Shown piece by piece: positions 10,101 to 20,310 of a DNA stretch of 64,000 nucleotides. This stretch comes from Mycosarcoma maydis (taxonomy: Eukaryota; Basidiomycota; Ustilaginomycetes; Ustilaginales): the NCBI RefSeq assembly GCF_000328475.2, contig NC_026481.1:687315-751314 (forward strand), given 5' to 3'. Both the position numbers and the translations under genes were made by a program. The notes under the pieces are model-generated. The model was not told the origin of the DNA. It saw only the letters and a list, made by a program, of their open reading frames with translations, and did not search any database. The stretch's first letter is position 1; each line of letters starts with the position of its first letter.

Positions 10101-11419
10101 CGATGATTGGATGGCGCTGCGGGCGTCGTGGTGGCAGAGGACGGAGGAGCTCGGAAATAATCTTCGTCGAGATCGACCTTGATGTCTTGAGCACTGGCCG
10201 AACTGGAAGCATCTTCTACGAGATAGTCTGTGCATTTGCGATAACTGACCGATAGCTCGAGGTGACCGATGGGGGTGGCAACAGGTACGAGGTTACGAGT
10301 AGCGTAGTGACCATGAGAGGTGCCAAGAGGTGTGCCTGATTCATCTGGATTGAGATCGTTGAGGTGAGGCAAGTGTTGCTCTGCGGGCAGCGGCTGAGTG
10401 ATAGCAATCTCTGCGGAATCTGGTCGAGCTTGGTAGGAATCGGCGTCCATGCTGAGACGACAGCCAATGTTCATCTGTGCATCGTGGGAGCCGACATGGT
10501 TGCGATACGAAAGGGACGGGACAGAAGACGTCGTGAATGTAGCGTCAGCACCACGACTCTTGGAATTGGCGACTTTGAGCGCTTCAATCTTGGCGGCGAG
10601 GCGATTGGAGGGAAGGGAGCAAAGCAGGGTGAACAAAGCGCGAAAGTGCACCACCGAGCGTTTGTAAAAAGTGGCTAAATCTGGAGGAGGTGAAGGGTGC
10701 GAAGGCTTAAATTGTAGCCGCCAACGTTCAAGAACGATCCTGAGGGGTGGAGTGGTGGAGGACAAGGGCGAAGCACGGCCTGATGAATGGCGGTGGATGG
10801 GTATGCGAATGCTTGAGTCAGCCGAGGATTGAGCGGAGAGGTTGTTCGAGCGGCGGGACAAGAGCAAGATGGAATGATTGGCAGAGACGGCTGAGAGATC
10901 GAGCAAGACATCAATGATGAGATCAGGAACGGCCGAGGTGGAAGTGGGATGATCCGAATCATGCGCATCGGATGCGAGCAGACAAGTGAGGGAGCGCCAC
11001 AAGCGAAGCTCGTCCTTGAAAAGATCGGATTCTGGGATATGAAGGCCAAACCATCGGGAAAGTTTAGCATGCGATGATACAGCGGCAGCTGGTGGGGATG
11101 TGATGTCGATCGGGGCGTTGAGCAGGGAAGAACGCAGATGGGCGAGGCGTGACTGTATCACGAGGTTGGCTGTGGTGGTGTAAAAGTGATAGATGACTCC
11201 GTCCAGCTTGGTAAGCTGTGTGGGAGCGGTTGAGCTGGTTGAGCTCACCGAGTGTTTGCGCTGAGCAGAAGGTTTTTGGGCTGATATCGATGCCGATGCT
11301 ACGTCCGATTGATGATGGGCAGGGTGGTCTGTACCAATCGAGGAGGACGAGGTGGGATAGGAAGAATGTGCACGAGAGAGAGGGTGCTGTTGGGGAACAT
11401 GTTGCGCTGATGGCTGCAT
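7169..11419 (-). CDS. ATG13: Autophagy protein Atg13 (HORMA-domain subunit of the Atg1 kinase complex)
   Basis: 1416-residue open frame without introns. Residues 70-430 form the HORMA domain: TKLDGVIYHFYTTTANLVIQ at the start, WFGLHIPESDLFKDELRLWR (about 123-142), PDLIIDVLLDL (165-175), IVLERWRLQF (228-237) and FYKRSVVHFRALFTLLCSLP (251-270). This block order is that of fungal Atg13. The rest is long, Ser/Gly/Ala-rich and disordered, with many SP sites and RRxS-like sites. In yeast this region binds Atg1 and Atg17 and is phosphorylated by TORC1/PKA, so the protein should couple nutrient state to autophagosome initiation. The protein is long for the family (yeast 738 aa). An Ala/Thr repeat coded by a GCA/GTA-like microsatellite lies at 7757-7800. 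The end is acidic (EEDDD). Confidence 0.9.
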   Translation of the reverse strand: MQPSAQHVPQQHPLSRAHSSYPTSSSSIGTDHPAHHQSDVASASISAQKPSAQRKHSVSSTSSTAPTQLTKLDGVIYHFYTTTANLVIQSRLAHLRSSLLNAPIDITSPPAAAVSSHAKLSRWFGLHIPESDLFKDELRLWRSLTCLLASDAHDSDHPTSTSAVPDLIIDVLLDLSAVSANHSILLLSRRSNNLSAQSSADSSIRIPIHRHSSGRASPLSSTTPPLRIVLERWRLQFKPSHPSPPPDLATFYKRSVVHFRALFTLLCSLPSNRLAAKIEALKVANSKSRGADATFTTSSVPSLSYRNHVGSHDAQMNIGCRLSMDADSYQARPDSAEIAITQPLPAEQHLPHLNDLNPDESGTPLGTSHGHYATRNLVPVATPIGHLELSVSYRKCTDYLVEDASSSASAQDIKVDLDEDYFRAPPSSATTTPAAPSNHRQDDPPRFSSSAQQCIGGISAARPAVLAAQKSSPDGATHSDALLSQSPANQSVFSTSAPSRHAAGLSSLRRTGSTKSNLSILSPSSSSAVPSSPALAAALSAEPAFMVPSSIRRPSTGERRLRTLSGLSSGRPSPPISPVVPSFNLPEAGTSLPRSASAAYSSSRVGRSISTRTTSGFAMTAPGAMAPPSSSQPRPSLSFSPSSPSPLAQHMSLQTSRTIGGGTGLATTVSQSTTSFRSMSGSARRSSTSNSGVLLVPSLRSVFQTYVPRSQNVSNASTARTLPTSSSAFAHGSFSPSNLGTGMKGSSIRRNSSTSEAGSGSAFGSSVTSSTAAKPQMIKRYSTNFSYRQNRERTGAYGSSLGSEGSGSLGVVGAGAEPSSYPRFGGAGGSLSSAYGRSWISRMEQRQGLGTGGAFARTSSLDDATAAANALSASRHRPSSAAAPTHLGGGLTPSPRSHDDDMDDLMRLLETRPAFGASSMGKLTSLRNERRNAPGLSSTPEEGAVPRAAAYGPDVLTDSVQSNLGQDRPSPLSGSGLRSGSGLRTANPMSRSQLDDLLNRMAESVGILGSKEPLSATSAETRPDGTVYEDTKTQVSDCAAVAQLPLPLPLPLASRPLTPAQISATLGKGRGSTGERIEGVVEPGRGRCSSAAGFARGEASVRPRMTVSHQARGYGTAAGAHSVISSDPIDSAQITSGDEARAGAPSTGADAAAVVQTSMTGSLEPSRLPDYEAEGDLIFKVDGQQDYDPQDELPGEMEMMPEEQNDDAAAAAAAATATATTARSASSGISALGGGVEGGLGATLPVGAHREGRAHDWHATDRWERVRAQEAERRRADAEMSRNFGQEVGASTRGRGSHSPWRGVTQPVVTMGTGATMTAVTVGTNATAAPIGFRCSSTRPFGGAHRLIGGGGGNGGGVGIGGADFSPSSGNTGSDVRRSHGGSAPSNQFYQPRVRQPAVPASRDPVHDDGAEEDDD

Positions 11420-12956
11420 CCAACTAGAAGACTCGAATGGGCCGACGCTGCCAAAAAAGACTCAGCGACGACGCCAATGGCAGGGCAGAAGTGCTGCAAT
11501 CCAGTAGGGTGAGCAGGACCAGCAGAGTCGACGGCAGCGCTCAGTGACAACTGACTGCAACGATGGTGCCGATGATTAGGCTGATGGTGGTGGCGGTATG
11601 GCTAGTGTAGTTGCAGACCTTGGGACCAGGACAGGCTGTTGCGATGACGGAGGCAGAGACACGAGACGATGGTCGTGGTTGTTGGTCATGTTCTTTAGCC
11701 GTTGTGCTACTCCAAATACTGAGCGTGATAAGCGCGCGCTTCAACAGTCACGAGTGAGATTCACGATGATTAACAATTCACGATTCAGATCCATCACAAA
11801 TCACATAACCATCTGAACGGTGAACGGTGAATCGTGAATCGTGAATCGTGAATCGTGAATCGTGAATCGTGAATCGTAAATCAGCCTGGCATGTGCACCC
11901 TCACGCCTGTCATTCGGGATTCAAAATGTGGAGCTCGGCCATACGCAACGGAACTACAGTAGCTGCGTTACTCACACTGTCGCACTCGACTCACTCGTGA
12001 CTCTGCTTCAACTTGAACTTGACTATGCTTTAATCAAATTGTGAATTATTGTCTTGACTCATGACCTCCTGTCACACATACGCCCAGTCAAGCGTGAGTT
12101 TACGTCAAGATTACCACAAATTATTCGTGATTATTTATTTACAATCTCCCATCGGCAACTGACAATAATCGTGAAAATCGTGAATCGACCATCCACGTCC
12201 AATCGAATCGGATCAATTTGGATCGCACATAGAGTCGCTGTTGAGAGTCCCGACGCAGCTTCGGGCTTGTATCCATCCTGAAAGTTTGTGTGACTGCTTC
12301 AACGTTCGTCATTGTCTCTGTAGTTGTCGCCGTGATCAGGACAAACAAACAAGAGCACAAACCATTCCCATTCACGATGGTCTCGCGGCCACCAGCTCAA
12401 AAATCACGTGATGCATTTGCACTGTGACGCGAAGCAGTCGGGATTCGTGATTGGTGCGGTCACGAGCCGAGACAGTCACGAGTCAACGGAGGGAAAGGGA
12501 ACTTTGGCCGATTCACGATTTGTGATTCGTGATTCACTCTGCTTGAATGCGGGGATCAAGTCAATTTCCAAGCCCACAGCCGGTTGGTTATCACTCGTGA
12601 CTGCTCGTTGACGCTTTGCTTCTTTCCTTCCATCCATCTCGACCTCTCAACTAGACACGGTGCTCAACGCTGTCCCTTGGCAGTGCTTTTGGACGTTTCA
12701 GCTTGTACAGGCGTTGTGCATGTGCATCGCATCCATTGCACGTGATCAACCACTTCTCTTGTCAGTCGATTCGACTCGAATCGATCCGATCCAATCCAAT
12801 CCGGTTCGCCGTTCACACACTCGGAACTTGGAAAAAGCAACAGCATCGGCCGTACATCTGAATAGTATCTAGTCTATAGTATCTAGTCTCTAGCTTTCAG
12901 TCTCCCACCTTTTTTCTCCCATACCGACTGCCAGAACGCCAGATCCCGCCATAACG
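11420..12956. other. Divergent intergenic region with heptamer array
   Basis: 1.5 kb between divergent ATG13 and the securin-like gene. It holds the heptamer array at 11827-11877, many single copies of the same motif up to 12540 (for example CGATTTGTGATTCGTGATTC near 12513-12532), and an AT-rich part at 12030-12180. No gene seen. Confidence 0.55.
11827..11877. repeat. Perfect 7-bp tandem array (GTGAATC)7
   Basis: Seven uninterrupted copies of GTGAATC. The unit is the core of the motif dispersed through the intergenic DNA of this window, so this is the best example of local tandem growth of that family. It lies 408 bp upstream of the ATG13 start codon. Confidence 0.95.
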
Positions 12957-14567
12957 ATGATGCATTCAAGAGGCTTGGTCCTCTCCGAAAACCAGGCCTT
13001 TGTCGGCCAGACCAGAACACCAGGTCCGTCGCGACTCCATGCCTCACCAACCCGTAAGAACATGACAACAGGCAAAAGAACGCTCGCTCAGCCCTCCAAG
13101 CTACTCGGACAAGACGGTGGAAGCTCGAATTCGACGCAACTCTTCAAAGATGCAGCACCGTGCCACTCTCCCGTCAAGGCGTTAGGTGACCGCAACGCTT
13201 CCAACGTATCGCGTCCATCCAGACTTGGGCCTACCAAGCAAGACGCATCGCTTCGCAAAGGAGCAGCAACCTCTGAGAGCAAGCCTGATCCATCGTCCAC
13301 CAAGAAAAGGTCATCCGAGGCGAGTCCACGAAAAGCCAGTACATCCAACGCACTACGTTCGCTCAACGGCAAGCAACGTCAGACAACCGATCTGCCTTTC
13401 ACCAAGCCGCACCCACCATCCACCAACACACAGGATGCTTCGACCGACATGATAAAGACGCCAGCGCCTTGGCAGCTCGGTAAGGCGAGGTCCATGAGCC
13501 GCCAAAACAGCTTTGTCACCCCAGCGGCCAACACAGGACGTGCAGGCCAGATCAAAGCACGTATGGGCGAGATCATGGATGCCGAATTGGGTCTCTCATT
13601 GCAAAAGGGCGACAATGCTACCGAGCAGCTCGCCGAGCCTCGAGCTGTGCAGATGACCGACGAGGAATTGTATCCCGAGATCGAGTATATGCCGCCTAGC
13701 TTGCATGCCAAGCATCCCGTGTTTGAGTTCCCCGACGAGCTCGACGATCTACCTAGGGCCAAGGATCTCGGCGATCAGCTTTCCAGTTTTTCAACGATTG
13801 GCTTCCGAGCAGCAAGATCTGATGACCTAAGCGATGTAGAACTCTCGCCGTTGCAACTCAGCACCGAGGTGGATCTTGCCCCGCCCAACCCGGCAGCCGA
13901 AAGTGACGACGACGATTTGTGGCCGGATGTCGCAGTGACGGTTCAGGTCGACCGGGAAAAGCAACCATCAGCTGGATCTCGACGAAATGCAGCTATCGGC
14001 AAAGTGATGCCCAAGACTGCTGCATCAAGCTCAGCTGGGATGTCAGGATCTGTGGCAGCTAGCGTCGCAGTCAGCAAGCCACCTACTGGCGCTTTGAATG
14101 CTGGTGCGCGCATGACCACGGGCAGAAGCCTGTACCAGTCAGTGATTAAATCCAATGGTCTGCAGCGCTCGATCGCGTCAGCACCGCGCAGTCGACCTTT
14201 GTCGTCGACAGGCGTTACCGCAATTTCTCGAGCACCCGTGGCCACGAGACCCGTAGTTACTGCAGCAAAAGGATCGACTGCCGGCAAGATGGGTGCGACC
14301 AAAGCTGCTGGCCCAAAAGCGACAACACGGTCTGGTCCAGCTCCACCAGCTCCACCGACGTTGGTTCGAAAGCAGGCCATGACCCAGCTCAATCCCAAGT
14401 TGATTGATTTTGTAGATGACGAGCTTGGCAAACAGACAGCTGCAACGCTCGACCAACTTGCTGCCGACGAGGATCTTGAAGCGCTCCAGCTGGACCTTGG
14501 CGACGTGCCCGAACAAGAGCGCGAGGCGTTTCGAAATGATCACCAAGATATTCTACCCAAGATATGA
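12957..14567 (+). CDS. Securin-like separase inhibitor (Pds1/Cut2 family)
   Basis: 536 residues, basic and disordered in the N-terminal half, acidic blocks later. The most telling segment is residues 239-272: YPEIEYMPP followed by VFEFPDELDDLPRAKDLG. This matches the separase-binding segment of securins (compare PEIE then DFE and LPEE in vertebrate PTTG1, and EIEYMPP in fungal securins). Near the N-terminus LSENQAF (9-15) sits where securins carry a KEN-like degron, and VKALGDRNASN (73-83) resembles a destruction box but lacks the leading Arg. Securin blocks separase until APC/C destroys it at anaphase. Length is greater than yeast Pds1 (373 aa). Family assignment rests on short motifs only, as securins are poorly conserved. 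Confidence 0.65.
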   Translation: MMHSRGLVLSENQAFVGQTRTPGPSRLHASPTRKNMTTGKRTLAQPSKLLGQDGGSSNSTQLFKDAAPCHSPVKALGDRNASNVSRPSRLGPTKQDASLRKGAATSESKPDPSSTKKRSSEASPRKASTSNALRSLNGKQRQTTDLPFTKPHPPSTNTQDASTDMIKTPAPWQLGKARSMSRQNSFVTPAANTGRAGQIKARMGEIMDAELGLSLQKGDNATEQLAEPRAVQMTDEELYPEIEYMPPSLHAKHPVFEFPDELDDLPRAKDLGDQLSSFSTIGFRAARSDDLSDVELSPLQLSTEVDLAPPNPAAESDDDDLWPDVAVTVQVDREKQPSAGSRRNAAIGKVMPKTAASSSAGMSGSVAASVAVSKPPTGALNAGARMTTGRSLYQSVIKSNGLQRSIASAPRSRPLSSTGVTAISRAPVATRPVVTAAKGSTAGKMGATKAAGPKATTRSGPAPPAPPTLVRKQAMTQLNPKLIDFVDDELGKQTAATLDQLAADEDLEALQLDLGDVPEQEREAFRNDHQDILPKI

Positions 14568-15366
14568 TCCTCAAGATAGCCTGACATCCATCTCAGCAGA
14601 TATACTCTATACTATACACACTTTGCATGCCACCTGTGCCCTCGCCTTTGTTCTCGGCATCCATGATTTGCATCGTATAGCCCTATCTAATATACCACAT
14701 TGCGGCTAGTCGGCGGTGCTCATCATCCATCGAGGCATGTTGAAAGAGACTCTGAGGCGTGACTAGACCACTCTGCTAGGCTTTGAGCCCCCGGGGGTTG
14801 GCTGTCTTGCTGCGCTGTCCAGGCTGAGAGAAAAGTCGACACGGATGTCGTTGGGTTGCGCGACTGACAGGATGGTGAAAATGCGCACGGCTCATGCTCT
14901 TTCTTGAGTCGATTCACTCGTGAATAGATTCACCGACTTTGGATTTGGATTTTAGGAGAATAATATTCAGGATTCACGGTTAAGTTAGCTCGTGGCTTGG
15001 TTACTGCTATGGGTCTGTCTGTCCATGAAAGCGTCTAGTAGACGCGTGTTGCTGAAGCTGTGTTTGTCTTTCAGGTTCGGCCAAGTCCTTGACGATTCTC
15101 AACCAAGCCTGACGCTTCGCTTTGCCCGAATCGTGAATCACGAATAGACCGTCCAACTCACGACTCGACTCGAAACATACACGATACGCAGCGACTCGTG
15201 ACTCTGTGACTGTACAATCCTCAATTTATTCGTGAATCACGAACATTCACGATTAACTATAATAATCGTGAATAAATTGTAAATTACCAATTCGTGATTC
15301 ACGATTGTGATTGTCCGCACACAGGCACAGCAGTAAAAGGCACACAGGTTTACAGCAGCCACACGG

Positions 15367-15406
15367 CACACAGGGCACAGCACACAGGGCACAGCACACA
15401 GGGCAC
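15367..15406. repeat. 14-bp tandem repeat
   Basis: Nearly three copies of CACACAGGGCACAG upstream of YAK1. No protein-coding reading supported. Confidence 0.9.
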
Positions 15407-15948
15407 GCTGGCCCAGCAGCGTTCAGGCGTAGTGACGAGTGACGAGTGACGAGTGAATCACAAAACTCGATCTCTCCTTCTCTCTCACCCATCAATCCAA
15501 TCCCTCGCTTTGTCCTCTCTCGCACACAGAGTCTCTCCTGGTCGACCTCGATCATCTTTCTATATCTTCTAGCTAGCTAGCCAGCTTTTCTACCCAGTCG
15601 GCTAATACTCGGCTGATACTCGGCTATCAACTTGCTGTTGCATCGTCGACTGCGCAACTACTCACTCTTTAGCGACAACACACACGTCCAATCCAGTCTC
15701 ACTACGCCAGAGTGCTTCCGCGCCTCCAACTGCGGCTATCAGTGTGCACAGTCCCTGGTTCGCCTCGTTTTTTCTGCCTAGATTCTCGGCCGTGTCCTGC
15801 AAAGCATCTGCACAGCTTGTTCGACGCTACTCGATCGGTTCAATATCACCTCCATATCTGCGTTCGTCGTCGCACACGTTTCACAGCTATTCATGGCCTA
15901 GACGGCTTGTCCTTCTTCTTTGAACAAGCTATTCTTGCCCCTTTACGA

Positions 15949-15984
15949 ATGACGCTCGACTACAACGCACCTCTCGGCGTCTGA
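15949..15984 (+). promoter_or_regulatory. Candidate upstream open reading frame of YAK1
   Basis: ATG at 15949 followed by MTLDYNAPLGV and TGA, within the CT-rich region directly upstream of YAK1. Whether it is in the mature transcript depends on the transcription start, which the sequence does not show. Confidence 0.3.
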
Positions 15985-16154
15985 TTCGCCCACAGGCTAC
16001 AGCTCCTCCCTTCCGGACTTGCGCCAGCCATCCATACTCGCTCTCACAACAGAACGCACCTCGTCGTGTCCCTGTCTGGCAGTCGCTTTCGCTCTCTCTC
16101 ACTACGAGCGGCTTCCTCTCAGCTAGAGTCTCTGCCCTGCACATTACACCCATC

Positions 16155-19100
16155 ATGTCGAGAAATTCAGCTGCCTTCTTTGGCGACGACGTCAACTCGC
16201 TTCCGCTCCACAACGATCCCCACGTCGGTATCAACATGTCGGGCCTCGACGCTTTGGGTGCCCAACATCCCAGCATGGCTGCCAACAATCCGTATCCTCC
16301 CAGTCCCTCCTCGATACGCTCGCCGCACTCATCTCACGGTCACGCCTCTTCCTCGACTAAATACACACACCCCGCCAATTCCAGCGCAACCCCGGCCGCG
16401 GCCAACTACACTTCGCCACGCCTCCACCATTCACAAGCAGCCACGTTCAGCCTGACGGATGCTTCTGGTGTATCGGAGCGATATTCCTTTGACAATCAGC
16501 AGCAGCAGCAACATCATCATCAGCATCTCGCTTCCCAACCAGCCTACCGCAACGATGCCCTGGGTCGTTCACTTTCCATGGGCCATGGCTCGCAGGCCAG
16601 TCAGTCAAGATCCGCCTCTCATGCCTCCGTCGCCGGCTCCTCCATGTATCTCTCTCCGCAATCAGGTACAAACCAAGCCACTGCCTCCAGCTCTTCACCG
16701 AGCCACACCAGCAGCGGCGGCACTGCAACCCATCTATCATCCCTATCGCCCACCGGCATGCGACACAGCAGCTTCATCAGCAGCAGTAGCAGCAGCGGCG
16801 GCGCTGGCGCCCGTGGCGGCAGTACAACCGCCAATTCACCTCATAGCTCCTACACTGGCCTTCCCAGCCTCTCTTCCGGCTCATCGCATCCTGCCAGCCT
16901 ACTTCCCGCCCCACAGATGCTTACCAGTCCTTACAGCAATCACAGCAGTCGTCGATCCTCGAATGCCATGGACACATCTGGCTCCTCAATACGTGACGCC
17001 GCCTCGACGAATCCGTATAGCCCCAACACATCCCACTCGAGCCGCTTCACCAGCAGCAACGCAACCGCCGCTGCTTCCGCGCCCAGAACCGGTAGCCATG
17101 ATTCATCCAACCTGATGGATGTCAGCTCTCCACGCGAGACCGCCAGGTCGCCCCGTCAGCTTACTCACCGTTCCTCTCAGCAACAGCTCTCGCATCAGTA
17201 TGCTACCTCCGGCGCCGCTGGCCTCGGCGATCTCTCTGATACTCTGCCATACGCCTACCATTCCACTCAGAATCACGCCCAGCAGTCTGCTCCATCCTCG
17301 TATCTCTCCTCCAACGCGCGCCCGTCTGGTGGCTATGCAACCTCATCGCAGGCGGCTGGCGCACTGTGGCCGTCCGGCGACCCCGCCTCAGGCCGCGCCA
17401 GCATGATCCTCGACCCAGCATCTCGTGACAGATCGGGCGACAGCACCTCGCACAACTCGGCCATCTATGGCGACGGCACCTCTTTTGCACAGCATGGCTT
17501 GGGCATCGGCTCGGTTGGCAATATGACCACTGCGTCCGACAACTCGAGAACAAGCTCAGCGCGACGCGAGCTGGCCTCCTCGGGACGCCCCTCTCGTCGC
17601 AGCCAAGGTTTCCGTCGTGTGCGCGACTTTGACGATCTGCGACCCGTCATTGACAAAAGCGTGGCAGCAGCATCGGGTGCCGCTGCTGTCTCGGACGGCA
17701 AAGCAGCGACAGCAGCAGCACGCGCCACGTCGCGGCGTGCTGATCCAGCAGGCGGCTTTGTGAGCCCGCTCAAGGCTTTGACCGCGTACCTGCATCACAC
17801 CTACCACCTTGTCAATCCAGCCTTCTTTTACGAGCTCAGCTTCAACCCACGACGAGTGCTCACCAAACCTAGCAAGCCCGTCCAGAACGAGGGCAGGGAT
17901 AATGAGGAGAGCGACTACATTCTCTACGTCAACGATTGGCTTGGAACCGAAGAGGGTCACAAGTACCTCATTCTCGACATCCTCGGTCAGGGTACATTCG
18001 GTCAGGTCGTCAAGTGCCAGGACATGACAACGCACGAGATTGTCGCCGTCAAGGTCATCAAGAATAAACCCGCCTACTTCCACCAGAGCATGATGGAGGT
18101 AACGGTGCTCGAGATGCTTAACGGCAATTGGGATCCGAATGACGAACACCACATCTTGCGGCTCAAGGACACCTTTATCCATGCAAAGCATCTCTGCTTG
18201 GTGCTGGAGCTGCTCTCGTCGAACCTGTACGAGCTGATCAAACAAAACTCATTCCAGGGTCTCAGCACAAGCTTGGTCCGAGTGTTTACCGCGCAGCTGC
18301 TGGATGCATTGACCGTACTGAACGAAGCACGTCTAATCCATTGCGATCTGAAACCCGAGAACATCTTGCTCAAGACACTGCAAACACCTTCGATCAAGCT
18401 CGTCGACTTTGGCTCGGCATGCCACGAAAAGCAAACCGTCTATACCTATATCCAATCACGCTTCTATCGCTCTCCCGAGGTGTTGCTCGGTCTGCCCTAC
18501 AGTTCAGCCATCGACATGTGGTCGTTGGGATGCATTGCAGTCGAGCTTTTTCTCGGCCTGCCGCTGTTCCCGGGTACAAGCGAATACAACCAGATCTGCC
18601 GAATCGTCGAGATGCTTGGCTTACCGCCACAATGGATGCTGGACAACGGCAAGCAGACGCAAGAGTTTTTTAGCGTCTACACGGACGAATTCGGCCGCAA
18701 GAGCTACCGACTCAAGTCGCTCGAGCAGTACTCAAAGGAACACAACGTGCAAGAGCAGCCTTCGAAAAAGTACTTCAAGGCGACGACGTTGCCGGACATT
18801 GTCAAGACGTATCCCATGTCTCGAAAAAGTGGCAAGTCGGCCGATGTACACAAGGAAATGGCCAACCGTAGCAGCTTCATCGACTTTGTCACGGGTCTGC
18901 TCAACATGAACCCGCACGAGCGATGGACGCCGCAGCAGGCCAAGCTGCATCCGTTCATTACGGGCGAAAAGTTTGTCAAGCCGTTCCGACCCCCTCTTGT
19001 GCCCACGGCTGCTTCGATTACGGCTACTCCGTCGTCATCGAGGCCCAAGACGTCGGATGCATCCAAGCATCCATACGGAGGACTAGTACCGCAGCAAACT

Positions 19101-19312
19101 TCATCTCGACCATCGAACAAGACGTTCCAGGATGCGGCTGCGTACAACCAGCATTTGGCACAGCAGCAAGCATATCACTCGGCAGCAGCTCGTCAGCAGG
19201 CGCAACCCGTGCTCAACAACCCATATGCCCGAGAAGAGGCGGCCAACGCACAGGCTGCAGCGGAGGCCAAAGCGGTTGCCAAAGCACAGGCCGCTCAGCT
19301 GGCCCAAATGCA

Positions 19313-19349
<37 letters not shown>

Positions 19350-20102
19350 TACAATGCACGTCATTCCATGGCGGTGCCTCCTTCGGGCTACTATGGAGGT
19401 GCCGATGATGCCAGCGGACAGAGAAGGTCGGACAACCGGCTGAGCATGATTCCGCCTCAACTGGCCAAGCTTGGGCTTGATCCGAGCTTGGCTGCAGGGC
19501 AGAACATGGCTGGCTTGGTGAATCGAGACGATCCGTTGCGAGAGTGGGAGCGAAGGCAGAACGGGCTTGCGCCTTTGTCAGCGGCCAACATGAGCAGCAG
19601 TGGCAAGAAGCGGCAAAGTGCCAACTACCAGCAGCTGGATGCGTTGCAGCAGCAAGCTGAGCTTGGTGGAGGTTGGGTCGGAGGGACTAGCAGCAGCAAC
19701 AGCAGTGGTGGTGGTGGTGGTGGTGGATGGGACCAGGCGATGCTCGGAAAGACGGGAGCGAGTGGCTCGGGTAGCTTCTCTGTTGTTGTCGATGGGTCTC
19801 AGGAGAGGTTGGGTGCAGGAAGCGGTAGCAATTTGGCGGGTATGACGGGGACAGGGATTGCGGCTCCACCTGCAGCTTACTCTTCTGGATCGGGGGCGGG
19901 GGCCATGGGTCGATACCAGACGTCGCCTGGTTTGGGGTACATGAACGGCGCACCTACCGTGTCTGTCTCTCTTAGCAACGGTGGTGGTAACATGAGTGCG
20001 TCCACCTTGCCATTCGACATCTACGATGCGGGCATGGCGAACTTGCTCCCACCATCTCTGACCCCGGTTCGCATTCAAGATCGAGATCAGCATCTGCATC
20101 TG

Positions 20103-20137
<35 letters not shown>

Positions 20138-20258
20138 GGCTCAGCAGCAACAGGCGTATTTGCAACACCAGTACGCTGCGCTTCAAGCACGCGATAAACA
20201 GTCACAACAGCAACAACGCAGAGACGGAAGTGGCACTGGCGGGTTCGGAGGGCTGTAA
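16155..20258 (+). CDS. YAK1: DYRK-family protein kinase Yak1
   Basis: 1367 residues without introns. Kinase domain about 604-935: glycine loop GQGTFG (611-616), catalytic Lys in AVKVIK (K633), HCDLKPEN (H729, D731), DFG (751-753), and the DYRK activation loop YTY (Tyr763 and Tyr765) then IQSRFYRSPEVLLG. The conserved segment before the kinase (YILYVNDWLG) is the DYRK-homology box of Yak1. All catalytic residues are present, so an active dual-specificity kinase is expected. The 600-residue N-terminus is Ser/His/Gln-rich. The C-terminus contains two poly-Gln tracts (about 1053-1066 and 1317-1332). In yeast, Yak1 is held in the cytoplasm by PKA and enters the nucleus under starvation to slow growth. 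It was placed at the first ATG, at 16155, since the open frame has no earlier in-frame start. Confidence 0.93.
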
Positions 20259-20310
20259 CCTCTTTTTTTTTGGTGTTGTAACAAGTTTAGATGCGAAGAA
20301 CGCGGCCTGA

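Larger units (their letters stand above)
14568..16154. other. Long leader/promoter region of YAK1
   Basis: 1.6 kb without a supportable gene. It holds dispersed-motif clusters (15128-15145, 15230-15315), a 14-bp tandem repeat (15367-15406), a three-copy GTGACGA repeat (15431-15452) and from about 15470 a pyrimidine-rich stretch likely to be the YAK1 5' leader. A short upstream frame, ATG at 15949 to TGA at 15984 (11 residues), lies 170 bp before the YAK1 ATG and could modulate translation if transcribed. Confidence 0.5.

Noticed and set aside
9562..10212. 216-codon minus-strand frame inside ATG13
   Set aside because: A shifted frame of the Ser/Pro-rich ATG13 coding sequence; the ATG13 frame is the one with HORMA motifs.
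18923..19408. 161-codon frame with Ala run inside YAK1
   Set aside because: Shifted reading of the CAG-rich C-terminal part of YAK1.
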